Shown in pieces: positions 1 through 11,251 of a stretch of DNA of 64,000 nucleotides (positions are counted from its first letter, which is position 1; every line of letters starts with the position of its first letter). This DNA is from Lepas anatifera. Lineage: Eukaryota > Arthropoda > Thecostraca > Lepadidae. The position numbers and the translations under genes were made by a program. Below the pieces are notes generated by a model. The model searched no databases. It was not told the origin of the DNA and saw only the letters and a program-made list of their open reading frames with translations. The stretch spans positions 62,001-126,000 of the forward strand of contig JAOTON010002061.1 of the NCBI GenBank assembly GCA_034440635.1. Direction: 5' to 3'.

Positions 1-548
1 AGGCACAGAAAATAACTTGAGCTTTCATTTGGGGTGCCACAGCAGTGCCAGGTCCAAGGGATCCCTGAACTCAAGTTCAGGACCCCCTGAAGTTTGAAAG
101 GATTAAGGGCGGCCTGAGGAAAATGGTACCCCAAAACTGATTAAACCAGGTCTGTGAGGCAGAATATACCTTGCTACTGCCACCACCACTAGAATACAAA
201 TGATGGGGCTACAGATGGAGCTTTGAAGTTTAGAAGTTTTGAAAAATGACATTAAAGGTGCTGAAAACAGGTTTTGTTGTGCTAGGTTGGCTCACATCAT
301 GTTCTGTATGGCCATATGTCTTGGTCTGTATATATTATTATCTCAAGTGGCAATATAAATCAAATATTAAAAAAAACTTTGTTATTGTTTCACTAGGTAT
401 CTATTAATTGATTTTGTATATGACTAGTGTTTTATTTACACAGATGCACCAAGACATGTGAATGATCATAATAAACATGTTGAGCTTCAATATTTGAAGC
501 AGGGTATAAAGTATGATTTCCTGTTTCTGCTTCAAAGATAAATATCTG
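1..548. other. No recognisable feature
   Basis: AT-rich sequence. I see no coding, RNA or repeat structure that I can support. Confidence 0.5.
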
Positions 549-665
549 CCAGTCTTTTAGCGCTTTTACTGTCATCTGTATCATCTTTTTAGGGTCCTAG
601 GTCATTCCCACAACACTCTGCGGTTTATGGCACCCTATCTTCAGCAGGCCTTCCGAGAACTTATT
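549..665 (+). repeat. Fragment of the insertion family seen at 25932-26282
   Basis: About 105 bases match the reverse complement of the left arm of the element at 25932-26282. The part around 550-620 also matches that element's right arm directly. The matching blocks include the GGTTTATGGCACCCTATCTT segment. No target duplication was found here, so the ends are approximate. Confidence 0.6.
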
Positions 666-2132
666 GTTTTGCTCTTTTTTAAGGTGCTTCAAACCCTTTT
701 ATTTATCTCTAAGATAAGGCCTAACAATTTTTCACATGGATGGACACAAAATAAAACCATTATTGATGAGAGAACAACAATGGTGCATCAATCATGGTTG
801 TATCTTGCTTGGTATAGAAGTGATGGGCGAAAATTTTAATGCCCAGGGGCGCTGCCACGGAATTTTTACAGGGGAACGGACCCGGGCTGGTGCTGACCGG
901 GGCAGGGGAATTGTGAGCATATTTGGTACCTGACAGCATTAATGACGATGAACAAAATTTTGGGGAGACCTCCCCTGGTTGGCCAACAGGAGGATGCGTA
1001 GGTACCCCGTCCCACCGCTTTTGGCGCCCATTTAATTGCCCTTGTGTACGGGCAGTGTATCATCTTTGACCTCGATTGACCTCCAAACAGACTTAGCCTA
1101 AGACTAGTGGGCATTATCGATACGTATTCATGACTGCGTAGTGCGTATAAATGACTGATCACTATCCAATATTGGCTTTTAGGTCCGACATATCACGGCC
1201 AATGCGAGCGTTCTTCCTATTACAACTTGAAGCTACGTGATAACATCCCCAATATTCAGTGTCCTGTTGCGCCCTAGCCTTTGAACCGATATGAAAATGG
1301 ATGTTGCCTTAGTGAAAGAGCTGGTCCGGCTCTGTCGAATAGCGTTGAGAAAGTGGTTCCGGCTATTTTGCGTACGGAGATAAGCAAGGTTTTATAGAGC
1401 ACTGCATTTGATACATTTTGACGTATATGAATTATTCCCCTCTGGTGACCACAGTATTGACCTTCCTCAAAAATTCCGGGAGTAACGCCGATTGCATTTC
1501 CGACAACCTTTCGATCGCTTTTTCCGCTTCTATCTTTCTTCGTTTCCGAGATCGAGGGTGTCATTTTTAACCCCCTCCCACCAGAGGGGGGTTCATAGGT
1601 GATTCATGCTGGTCACCGGGGCTAGGGTTAAGGGCCAGCAGGTATAATTTTGTTGCTTTCAGATCATAACTTTAACTTTAATACTGAATTATAATCTCAT
1701 GAAATCACTTAGGTAATGACTTGATTCTGGCTTAGGTCATCGATATCGAGAAACCCGATCTATATTTTATAGGTTTTTCGTATCTATATTTTATCAGTAC
1801 CTTCCCCCTTGCACTCGCCAATGCTTCCCTATAGCCATATTTATACCACTTTTAAGACCGATTTTGTAATACATGTAGTATTAGGTTCGGCGACCATCTA
1901 AGAAGCTTGGATTTTAGTCGGCGACCACAAGCTCACTTTTTAGACCCCTGTTGAGACACAGCCTGGGGCTTTCCAACATAATCCACAGGAGCGTGATTGC
2001 GTACTCCAGGCTCCTAATTTGGGTACTCCCTACCAACTCACTCCGATAAAAGCATGCATTTGACTTTCGATTTGGTTTTGGCTGGTAGAGTGAGGTTTTG
2101 ACAATTAATTAATGGGGTCGCCGTATTAGAGT
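666..2132. other. Unassigned; weak hints of decayed TTAA elements
   Basis: No gene is supported; the ORFs here are short. A GC-rich block near 1565-1630 (TTTTTAACCCCCTCCCACC) looks like an element end. Bases 1733-1765 resemble the 'aggtcatcgatatc' core segment of T1 and T3. Both are too short to classify. Confidence 0.35.
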
Positions 2133-2700
2133 TTAACCCACGCCCCACCGGGGGGTCCGGCGCCACCTTCGCCCCACCGGGGGCATTGATTGCTCCCCCT
2201 CTAACTCCGAAAATATGGGGGTTAGCGCAAATCTGCAAAGTGCATTACAAAGCTCGCATGAATTCAGTAAGAAATTACTTTGCATGTTTAAGCGCTCAGG
2301 TCAATGGTTTGACCTCCATAGGTCAAGAAAGGTCACGATAGGCTATTTTCACTCAAATATGCAATGCTTAGGAAAACTAGGGATAACTCCCATACCATTA
2401 GAGCTGTTGAGATCTGGTTAAGTAAATTTGATAGGAAATTGCCGGACCTTTTTCCGCTATCTGAAACGTAAAAACATGCCGCGAGTGCTTTGACCTCTAG
2501 AGGTCACCTCGTGACCTATTATGACCTGAGGTCACGGAAGGTCAGAAATTGACCTTTCCGTATATTAAATGAAAGTCATTGACAAGACAAACACGATGGT
2601 GTTTGTTTCAGCGCTCTAACTTAATTAGATCAAAAGCTATTGTCAAAATACTGTTTTTGACCCTGGTGACCTTGGATGAACTTGGAAAAGTCTAAAGGCA
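2133..2700 (-). mobile_element. T4 TTAA element, truncated copy
   Basis: Starts with TTAA and the T4 end motif CGCCCCACCGGGG, repeated once after a spacer (about 2141-2153 and 2171-2183). The following sequence matches the right part of the T4 copy at 6318-7342 in reverse complement, including the AGGTCA/TGACCT-rich core. Similarity fades after about 2700 and no second end is visible. Confidence 0.7.
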
Positions 2701-3464
2701 AATATGTCCTCTGGGATCAGTGAAATGGTGTCCAAAAACGCTGGTTATCACATAACGGCGAATCAAATGGTGTATGGAATGACCATGATACGTAAAAAGG
2801 AAAGTTAGTTAGTTAAGGGCTTTTTATGAGGCGTTCTGTGCAAAGCACCTTTGCCCGCCTCTAAAGTGTGGGGGAAAATTTTCCGGGAGGGGTGTTTACT
2901 TTAATGTCGCAGAACAAAGGGAGGAATCTTATTTCAAGGAATGGGTCGCGAAGTGTAGCAACACTTGCGAGGGAAGGGGATTGCTACGGCAGAGATGCCG
3001 AGCCTGGGGACAGATAGGATTTAAAAGGGTACGTGAAGAGGCTTGCCAGCGTAAACACTAGTTTTTGTTTTTGAATTTTGTTCCTTGTTATCGAATGACC
3101 GTTTTGCTTACGCTACTCGAGTTCCTCCATTGAAAAATAATAATTTTGGGTTATTAGATACACCCGCAAGCACCATGACGTGATGCCGCGGGTCTTTATC
3201 CTGCAACCAGGAGGTGAGGTTACAGCACCCTCTCTGGCTGGGTAGCTGCCGCATAGAGGAAGAGAGAAGGGTAATAGAACAGATAGAGTGTTAGGGAGGG
3301 GGTGTGGGTTGGTTAGTTGTTAGTCTTAGATGTGGTTAGTATAGTTAGTAGTCCTTAAGTTAGGGTTAGTTGATTAGCAAACATGAACGGATGGTTAGAT
3401 AGGTTTAGTTGGTTAGTTGAACTTTTTTTTTTTTTTTAAAGGAAAAATCAGAAATGCATAAAAT
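2701..3464. other. Unassigned; degenerate GGTTAG-like stretch
   Basis: Bases 3285-3420 hold a degenerate run of GGTTAG/GTTAGT words followed by about 15 T. Only a couple of true TTAGGG words occur, so this is not called telomeric. Nothing else is recognised. Confidence 0.4.
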
Positions 3465-4099
3465 ATTTGACCCACCATAGCCAATATGCATACCAATCGA
3501 CTCACAATGATGATCCGAACGTACTAATATACCAAACTGAAATATGTATCAAAATTTCCTGCAAAACCATCGACTGAAGTCTAGAAACCTGTTTTACAAA
3601 TCCCAGATGACCTTTCAGAGGTCACAGGTCCAAAGCTGCACATGAAACCAAAGGAAGCTATTCTCAGCGTCTCTACAGAAAAATAGTCATTTTCGGGCAA
3701 TTCACACTCTCCTCGTATAGTAGTTTCCGATGGAGAGGTATGTATGTATGTATGTATCTGAGCCTAGGTTATCGATATAGAAAATCCCGTTATCACAACT
3801 TGTAGTGCTGGGTGAGTCTATTATTTGATATGAATATATTGGACCAGTAGATTATTAAACCTGTTTTCACTGGTGCCATTTGAAGTTTTGGAGATGAGGT
3901 CACTTGCTTTGGCCTGGTGACCTGAACTGAGATAACATGAACTTGAGAAATGAATAAAATGAAATGAGTTTAGTTTGGAGAAAAGTTGCGGAATCACAGG
4001 AGAATAAGTTGTGCGAAGTACGGCCGCGCTTCACGCTGCGGTTTTTCAAAACATGTAAGAGGTCTTCAAAGACCAGCCCCTCTCCCGGGCGAGGGTTGA
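3465..4099 (-). mobile_element. T3 TTAA element, truncated copy
   Basis: Matches the reverse complement of the T3 copies at 38927-39900 and 22283-26690, covering the left two thirds of the element. It ends in GGGCGAGGGTTGA, the T3 end with TTAA changed to TTGA. A short TATG microsatellite (3738-3757) has expanded inside it. The other half of T3 is missing. Confidence 0.65.
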
Positions 4100-5284
4100 T
4101 AGAATTGCAAAGTTTTTACTACCCTGGGTAAAGGTAATTATAATTATACTGGAAATGGGTCATAAATTTTGCTGCTGGTCAGTTTTCTAAGTTCGGACAG
4201 AGTTTTCCTTTCTAAAAGCACATGTTGAAAAAGCCACAGCATAATTACCCGCCTTTTTATCATACAAATAGCCCCATTTCATGTTCCGATTTTGCCTTTC
4301 GTTTCGATATCCGTCCGCATCTCCAGCTTCCTTTGCTTCTAATGGTAAATAATTTTCACCAGGCTGGAAAATTTGCCGCGGGCTTTCCCCAGCAACGTCT
4401 CGTAGACACCTGTCATATTTCAACTTTTCAGACTGGTGACAGACTGTGTGGGCATCCACGAATAATAACCGCTTACCTACTGCTCAAGACATCAACCCCC
4501 ATAGATTGTTAACGCATGGAAGAACCGGAAATATATTTGAGAAGCAGCCACTTCAATACAAAACAGAAATTGTATGCAAAAAGAATAGTAGCTAAAACAT
4601 AAATGCTGCTGTGAAAATAAATATAAACAAACACAGAAAGAAACCACAACGGTTATTGCTATTACACAAATGCTCCTCTGTTTGAGCTTGAGAAAAATTT
4701 CAGCCACTGGCTATAGCTGCTTGTGGTTTAAGATTGTATGGAAGTGTTTGGCTAGCATAAATTGTAGAACATTTTTAGTGTAGGGACTGTGATTTAGTGT
4801 ATTCTTAGCCAGGACTAGTACCATGCTATGATTCTATTATATTTGGTAACGGAGTTTTGAAGTACCCGCTCGTAAACTGCTCTGGGCCTGCGCAGTTCTC
4901 GCTCAGTAAAGGAAATCCACGACAACCCATGCTGGCCACTCCCCCTCGTCAGAAAACTTCAGAAGAAGCCGTCCGATGAAACAGACGCCACATTGAAGCC
5001 CCTTTAATGATAGATGAGGCGTCCGGCGTCATTGATACGTATTTTGTTTATAGCTAAGGGCCCTAGAATAACTGGGCACTCCTTGTCGAATGAAAGAGGA
5101 TATGAAACAACACAGTAAGGTTGGCTACAATGGTATATAAAGCGACACGGAATATCTGCCCCTCCCCATTATCGAGCCCTCCCCCGAAATTGGAGGCTAC
5201 CTCGGGGCCAGAGATAGGCCACTTTTAAAAATTGCCCCTACGGAAAGAAAAATTCGTCGCGACGCCGCTGGTTTCGGGGACAAA
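4100..5284. other. No recognisable feature
   Basis: Short ORFs on both strands around 4190-4510 overlap antisense and carry no family motif. I see no repeat shared with the rest of the window. Confidence 0.4.
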
Positions 5285-5866
5285 CGGAAATGGATAAGCC
5301 TATCACCACTAGAAATGGAAACTGCCTTTCTAGCTTTGCTTCAACATGTGAAAAGCAACTATCTCCTCAACGCCAGCTGCGATAATATTACGGAAAACCT
5401 TTTTCATTGGCTACCCATCATTCTTCATCAGTGGAGCGAAACTTCTGGTGGTGCGCCAAGTTCTAATATACTATCTCACCAGCAGCAGCAAAATCCGGTG
5501 CCGTTACGGAGAAACCACCAGTGCTGCCACCACCAGCACAATAGTTAACGTGGAAAAATTTCGAGCCATGTCGCACATTTAAACGATAATGAAACACAAC
5601 TGCAAGGAGAAATTGAGACTGCCTATCAACGAAAAGCCCATGCTAAAGAGGAGCAGTGGAGAGAAGGTGGCGCTCAGAAAAACATGTTCGTGAATATGTT
5701 TAATAAGCCCTGTACTATCGGCATGCCCGACTCCATCCCCAAGATTGAATGTCACCACCACCAGCCAGAGGGATACAAACGACAGAACATTATGCCCGAC
5801 GTATTTCAGCACGACAAACGGCTGACGATGTTGAGCGGGAATGACGATATGTTTCTGGCCATATAG
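5285..5866 (+). pseudogene. Coding-like relic of unknown family
   Basis: Two open stretches lie in the same direction. The first starts at ATG 5315 and ends at 5548 in a Gln/His-rich tail (QQQQNPVPLRRNHQCCHHQH). The second, open from about 5585 to 5866, reads as a charged protein with ETAYQRKAHAKEEQW and ends at a stop. Between them is a frame break near 5548-5580. The composition looks protein-like, but I recognise no domain. It could be a decayed transposon or host gene exon, or chance ORFs in a diverged repeat. Confidence 0.3.
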
Positions 5867-6317
5867 AAGGTTTCTTCAATTGAAATTGTCACAGAGGTCT
5901 TCGAAGATGCCGATGAGTGAGGATGAAAGTTCAAACTATTCACCAACCAAATTCCAAATACCGGAAGCTGTCGGGTTTAGAGTGTCCATAACTTTTAAAG
6001 GTAGGTAGGTAGATAGGTAGGGTTTAAAGGTGCAGAGATTGTTCGCAGTTGGTGAGCTGGACTCAGATTCCTGACGCAGGAGGGTGGTCGGCTACGGTGC
6101 ACGATGTCAAAGAACTTGTCTAGACTGTTTTCTAGGCTGGCTTTCCCTACTGCGAGCAGCGTTGTTGACTCTGTTCCACAGCCTTCAATTTTCGGCACGA
6201 AGCTCCTAGCCACTGTAACCGGTGAAGTGAAGTGAATGTTTGCTTTCTGCCGCAGCACCTCCATCAGAGGGCGAGATCTGAGGCGATATCTTTGAAAGCA
6301 TTGTTTTAAAGCATATT
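5867..6317. other. Unassigned; short GGTA repeat
   Basis: A small (GGTA)n tract lies at 5999-6023. The 115-codon antisense ORF (5995-6342) runs into the T4 end and has no recognisable motif, so it is not called a gene. Confidence 0.4.
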
Positions 6318-7342
6318 TTAACCCTCGCCCCACCGGGGCCATCGATGCCCCCTAAGGTTTTTCCGGGATGGCAGAAAAACGACGAAATGCAGGACCGTGG
6401 TTGAGGGCTCCATCTCTCACCCCATCAATTTCCGATCATCCCTAAAATTATTTGCCCCAAGTCACCCAAGGTCAGGTCACCAGGCGAGGTTAACTAAGGT
6501 CACCTCACTTCAACTTTTGAGCTCTATAAGAGCTACATTTCTCAGTCGATCGATTTGAATCTTCCTACACTTCATGACCCCGCCAGGGCCTACAAGGGGT
6601 ACATCCGGGATTTTTCTATTTCGTGACCTGAGGTCAGGTCGCAAGGTGACCTCTCCCATTGAAAAAGCATGGGAAAAAGCTGTATATTATCTAAAGGCCA
6701 CAAAAACGATTGCAAATGCCCGGCTTGCTCAGAAAAGCGTTCTTGGACACCCTTTCACGGGCCCCAGGGGTAATATTTGCCCTTTGACCTCTCCGAGGTC
6801 ATCCAAGGTCACCAGAATCAAAAACAGTATTTTGGCAATAACTTTTGACCTAATTAAGCTAGAGCGCTGATTCAAACACCATCGTGTATATCTCATCACT
6901 GGCTTTCATTTAATATACAACAAGGTCACTTTCCGACCTTTGATAACCTCAGGCCATATGAGGTCACGAGGTAACCTCTGGAGGTCAAACCACTGGCGGA
7001 AGGTCATTACGTTCCACATAGCGGAAAATGTCCTGGCATGTTCCTATCCAATGTAGTTTACCAGATTTCTATAGCTCTAATGGCGTAAGAGTTATGCCCA
7101 GTTTTTTTAAGCGTTGCGTATTTTAGCCTATGCCTACCGTGACCTAACTTGACCTCTGGAGGTCAAATCATGGACCTGAGCGCTTAAACATGTTAAGTAA
7201 TTTCTTACAGAACTCACGCCAGCTTTCTAATGCACTTTGCAGATTTGCGTTAACTCTCATATTTTCGGAGTTAGAAGAGGGCCATCGATGGCCCCCGGTG
7301 GGGCGAAGGTGTCGCCTGACCCCCCGGTGGGGCGCGGGTTAA
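6318..7342 (+). mobile_element. T4 TTAA element, full-length copy
   Basis: Bounded by TTAA at 6318-6321 and 7339-7342. The left end reads CCCTCGCCCCACCGGGG. The right end carries CCCCACCGGGG twice on the reverse strand, separated by a short spacer. The core holds many AGGTCA/TGACCT words, such as those near 6470-6500, 6630-6650, 6780-6815 and 6950-7000. There is no coding capacity. It closely matches 28677-29522 and partly 2133-2700. Confidence 0.85.
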
Positions 7343-7714
7343 AACATAGTTCCTTAGTCGACTCCCTCTAACAGCTTAGTCTGCCTTAGCAGCAGCTCCT
7401 TCTGTAAAGGGAAAGTCCCTATTTGTGGGCACATTTAAAATTTAAAACACTTTTAGAGTACTCGCATAGACAGTTAAACCATGTTCGCTTTTTTGACTCC
7501 TAAAAGCTCCATAGATCTCAGACGACGCTGCGTTTAAAATAATAACAAAACATGGCAAATTTTAAAGCCACTTTTACCGAGCGAGATTGACTCCAATACC
7601 AATAACAATAATCAAGAATCATAGGTTTTGAAATATATAGAAATATAATGGAATCTACATGCACAATAGTTTCAATATATTTCCGTTTTCATCTCAGCAC
7701 GCCTTATTTTACTG
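7343..7714. other. No recognisable feature
   Basis: AT-rich spacer without ORFs or shared repeats that I can see. Confidence 0.4.
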
Positions 7715-7870
7715 TTCTGCCCCGTAACACTCGTGTGTTAGTGAGCCTCAGCACTCACCTGCGGGTGTCTCCTAACACTTGTGTATGCTTTGGCACTCAC
7801 CTGTGAACGTCCTGTAACACGTGTGTATGCCCCAGTTCTCACCTGCACGTGCCCCGTAGCACTTTGTTTG
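7715..7870 (+). repeat. Minisatellite fragment, same family as 11252-12240
   Basis: Three to four diverged units of the ACTCACCTG...TAACACGTGTGTATGCC type. They belong to the array that resumes after the hAT insertion at 11252. The two parts were one array before the hAT inserted. Confidence 0.75.
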
Positions 7871-7905
7871 TTGTTTGTTTTTTTTTTTGTTTTTTTTGTT
7901 TTTTT

Positions 7906-7961
<56 letters not shown>

Positions 7962-7970
7962 TGTGTGTGC
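7871..7970. repeat. T-rich homopolymer followed by (GT)n
   Basis: A long run of T with a few G interruptions (about 7878-7948), then about ten GT units (7949-7969). The poly-Phe and poly-Lys ORFs across it are artefacts of the homopolymer. Confidence 0.95.
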
Positions 7971-8326
7971 CTCGGCACCAGAGATGGCCTACGTTACGTT
8001 ACGAAATTATTTTTCCGTAGCCGTAGCTCTGGATATGAAACGTAGCGTAACTGGGCAAATGCCGTACAGTACTACGCCAAAATTTAACGTATCATAGCGT
8101 ACTACGAAAAAAATCACGTTATATATGTATATAACTTCTCATGATATCGATCGCAGTACTAAGGATTCTTGGCAACGAGTTGCTTTAATTCGGAATTTGA
8201 AATAGAAGCGATAATATTTGAAAAATTAGCGACCAAACCATTTCTTAAACATTACAAATTTTATACAATTTCACGGGAAATGCATCAAATCGCTTTCAGT
8301 TAAGATCGATAATTTTTGGTGGGTAG

Positions 8327-8574
8327 CAGAGGCGTGGGTTTCAGAAAATCATTGGGAAGCCCAAATCGGAAAGAATGCCAATAACCATCACGCAAAAATA
8401 GATAGCAAGATTATCTTTGTTTTGGTCCTCGTACAGGTCTGCTGAAACAAATAAAACTATTATAAGGTCCTGAAAATGATAAAAAATTAAATTTGAAGGA
8501 ATTTTCAACACTAATTCAACGTTTCATTGGGGGCGCCCGGGCACCTCCCAAAGAGATATAAATCCACACCCCTG
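8327..8574. mobile_element. hAT-like MITE nested in larger hAT
   Basis: Inverted ends CAGAGGCGTGGGTTT and, on the reverse strand, CAGGGGTGTGGATTT. A perfect 8-bp target duplication, GTGGGTAG, lies at 8319-8326 and 8575-8582. At 248 bp it has no coding capacity. Confidence 0.85.
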
Positions 8575-8649
8575 GTGGGTAGTGTAAACCACGGACACAT
8601 TATTGGGTCTGTACAAATTAGAATTCGGTTTATTTCGATTTCTAAATTC

Positions 8650-9594
8650 CAGTGGTGGCGCTTCAGCATAATGACAGCCTAGGCACGATTGGCTTAAAGG
8701 TAAAGACGTCGCCTAGGCTTTTTGCCTGATATTATACAGGGGCGGTTCCAGCGGGCCGGCTGGAGAAGGCGCAAGCTCAAGTCGATGAGCAAACATAATA
8801 TTTATCTTTGAATGTTTTATATCATACAAATTGAAAAATATACCTATAAAAACATATGTCGGTGGATGTGGAAACGGTTATGTGGCAGTTTATGAAGGTA
8901 CAAGGCAAAATTCAAGAAGGATAGGTGGGTAGGTAAGTAAGCCGTGAAGTACAAGGTACTCACGAGAGCTTCCCATTTCAAGGACAGCTTCGGCACTTTC
9001 ATTGTTTATGACGTTCAATTTCTCGCTGTATGATCGATTCGTGAACGGATTTTTAAATTTCATCCTCCAGATTTTGTTCCATGACTCACGTTCTTCATAC
9101 GGGTTTCAAAAATTAAATATCTCGCTAATAATTTCCAAACAACTGGCCCGCACTAGAGAAGGCTAGACATCCGTGAATACATGAATGTCAATAAACGAAT
9201 CCGCTGTAATCAAGGTCCTAAGACGCGGCATCGCACGTGCTAGCTTCTAAGGCTAGCCTAGTTGACTGATTTAACGAGCCAGTACTCGCCTCCGAATGAA
9301 AGAGGTATTAGAGATGTCAATCAAAAAGTACACGTTAGGTTTGCCACGGTCATAGGCAGATTCAGCGAAATCGCGAAGTGCCTAATATCACATTTTTACG
9401 GTAAGAGCTGCGAAGGTGGATTCTCAGATATGCAAATTATCGGGTCCTTGACCCAGTGATCCGGAAAAGGAATATTCTCTGCAACTTAGACATCGAGTCA
9501 AATTATATTTATTCCACATAAAATACATACCTACTTCGACATTTAGAAGTGGCTAGGCAGTGCCTAATATGCCTCTATGGCAGCGCCGCCACTG
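8650..9594. mobile_element. hAT-like element nested in larger hAT
   Basis: Inverted ends CAGTGGTGGCGCT and, on the reverse strand, CAGTGGCGGCGCT. The flanking octamers CTAAATTC (8642-8649) and ATAAATTT (9595-9602) agree at six of eight bases, an aged duplication. It is 945 bp long. The 65-codon ORF at 9262-9459 and antisense ORF at 9575-9781 show no transposase motif. Confidence 0.65.
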
Positions 9595-9935
9595 ATAAAT
9601 TTGTCTTTTCAACTGGTGACAAGAATTCCGACCATTGATCACACAGATCAGTCATTTCTTTATTCATCAAAATGCAACTGATGAAAAGGCGTGTGAACCC
9701 GGCGACCGGACAATGCCCACGCGCTGCGTCTGTCTGAATCTGCACGTCGGGCACTTTCACTGCAGGATATTCGGTTTGCAAGAAAATTAGCCTTTTATTT
9801 CATAGTGCAGCTTCTATTTGCTTTGAATGCGTGAGCAGAATGTTTATATCGTTGTAAAATATATTTTTACCGTAGCCGTAGCTAAAATACCGTAATTCCT
9901 TAGTCAATGAAATATAACGTAGCGTAATTCCGTAG

Positions 9936-11200
9936 CGTAGTTTTGGCACAAATCCAATCACTTTGCTGATGATACGGCTATAATCATATCAGGAGAAAAT
10001 TCTAAGGTTCTTCAAAATAAAATTGATGCTGTTTTGTCAAAAGTAACCCAATGGTTCATTTCAAATCGTCTTTCACTCAATCCTGACAAATCCCACTTCC
10101 AAATTTACTCAAGAAATGTGATAAATGATATTCAGGTAAAACTTAACGGGGTAGAAATTGCTAGGGAACCAGTAGTGAAATATTTGGGTATTCTCGTGGA
10201 TGAAAATTTGAAATGGGAAGCACATATAGACAAAATAGCAACACAACTAAGTAGAAATATTGGGATTATGAGTAGAGTAAAATACTATTTAAATTCTCGA
10301 GAACTTCTTTGTCTTTACAATGCTCTTGTGCTCCCGTATCTCAACTATTGTGCTGTTATCTGGGGAAGTAATTATCCATCTAAATTACAGAAACTGGTCA
10401 GGCTACAGAAGAGAGCTTTAAGAATCATCTTGAAAAAACCTTTCTTTCATCCTTCTAATGAACTTTTTGTTGAATTAAACTTACTGAAGCTACAAGACTT
10501 GGTCATTGAGCAAAAATCATAGTTTTGTCCAAATTTTTGAAGCATTCTTTGCCAATATCTATATTGTCACTTTTCCAGCTTCATGATTCCAATAATACTC
10601 GTCTCATTCAACATTTTCTGTGCCACTATCTACCACAAATTATAGATCCTTCTCACTTTCATGTTCGGCGCCAAAGGCTTGGAACCAAGTAATTTGCTCT
10701 ATCTTTCCAGATATTAATGATGTACCTTTAGAAAAGATTCAGTTAAAAAAATGTTTACGAAATTACTTCATTGATGCCTATAAAACATTGCAGGAAATCT
10801 GATATTAATTTTGAGATTGCACGCATGGGCCGTTGGTATCACTAACTTTTTTCTCCAAATAATGTTCACTTTTACCTTCTTCTCTTCTAAAAACACACTA
10901 GAGGTTTTTACCTATTAATAACTAACCCACTAATACCCTCTCTGTAGTACCCGTGCACTCCCTGAATGTTACTAGTGTTACTATTCTTTTCGGGGGGCGC
11001 ACGGGGAAATATTCTAAACAATGTATGTAACCTAGGCATGGAAAATATAAAAAAGTTGGAGCGGGGAGTGGTGCGACCCGTTAACAATGTAATAATACCT
11101 AACTGTCTAATCCTATGGAGCCTTAGTTATTGGGTCGCACGGGTAAGGAAGGGCACTCCTGCCTACCTAATCAATGGGTAGTGGGTTTAAAAAAAAAAAA
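9936..11200 (+). mobile_element. 5'-truncated LINE (non-LTR retrotransposon) fragment
   Basis: This is the 3' part of a LINE: the end of a reverse transcriptase frame (from about 9959), a 3' untranslated region, and a terminal run of 12 A (11189-11200). It inserted into the right end of the hAT at 7979-11243; CGTAGC-type hAT sequence flanks it on both sides. The 5' truncation and A tail fit target-primed reverse transcription. The precise 5' junction is uncertain by about 20 bases. Confidence 0.8.
9959..10802 (+). pseudogene. LINE reverse transcriptase, C-terminal half, frameshifted
   Basis: The open frame from 9959 to 10522 begins at the catalytic box HFADDTAII (the YADD-type motif holding two of the three catalytic aspartates). 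It continues through WFISNRLSLNPDKSHFQ and VKYLGILVDENLKW, which are standard LINE thumb-region signatures, and PYLNYCAVIWGS. It stops at 10520-10522. The protein continues in another frame after that stop, and in a third frame from about 10620 to 10802, where APKAWNQVI matches the usual C-terminal 'GPKLWN' block. The endonuclease and RT fingers are missing and at least two frameshifts are present, so it is dead. CR1/L2/Jockey-type affiliation is likely but not decided. Confidence 0.9.
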
Positions 11201-11251
11201 CGTAGCATAATTCGGTAACGTACCGTAGCGTAGGCCAGCTCTGCTCGGCAC

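Larger units (their letters stand above)
7979..11243. mobile_element. hAT-type DNA transposon, non-autonomous or decayed
   Basis: The ends are inverted repeats: CAGAGATGGCCTACGTTACG on the left, and CAGAGCTGGCCTACGCTACG on the reverse strand at the right. They are flanked by a perfect 8-bp duplication, CTCGGCAC (7971-7978 and 11244-11251). Both an 8-bp duplication and CAG-type ends are typical of hAT. Inside both ends are repeated CGTAGC/CGTAAC subterminal words (8010-8110, 9870-9940, 11202-11235). No transposase domain is recognisable. The element is swollen by two smaller hAT elements (8327-8574, 8650-9594) and a LINE fragment (about 9936-11200). Confidence 0.85.

Noticed and set aside
3285..3440. 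Interstitial telomere repeat
   Set aside because: Words are mostly GGTTAGTT/GTTAGT with only isolated TTAGGG; not a regular telomeric array.
7772..8097. Poly-Phe and poly-Lys ORFs
   Set aside because: Homopolymer T run with (GT)n; not coding.
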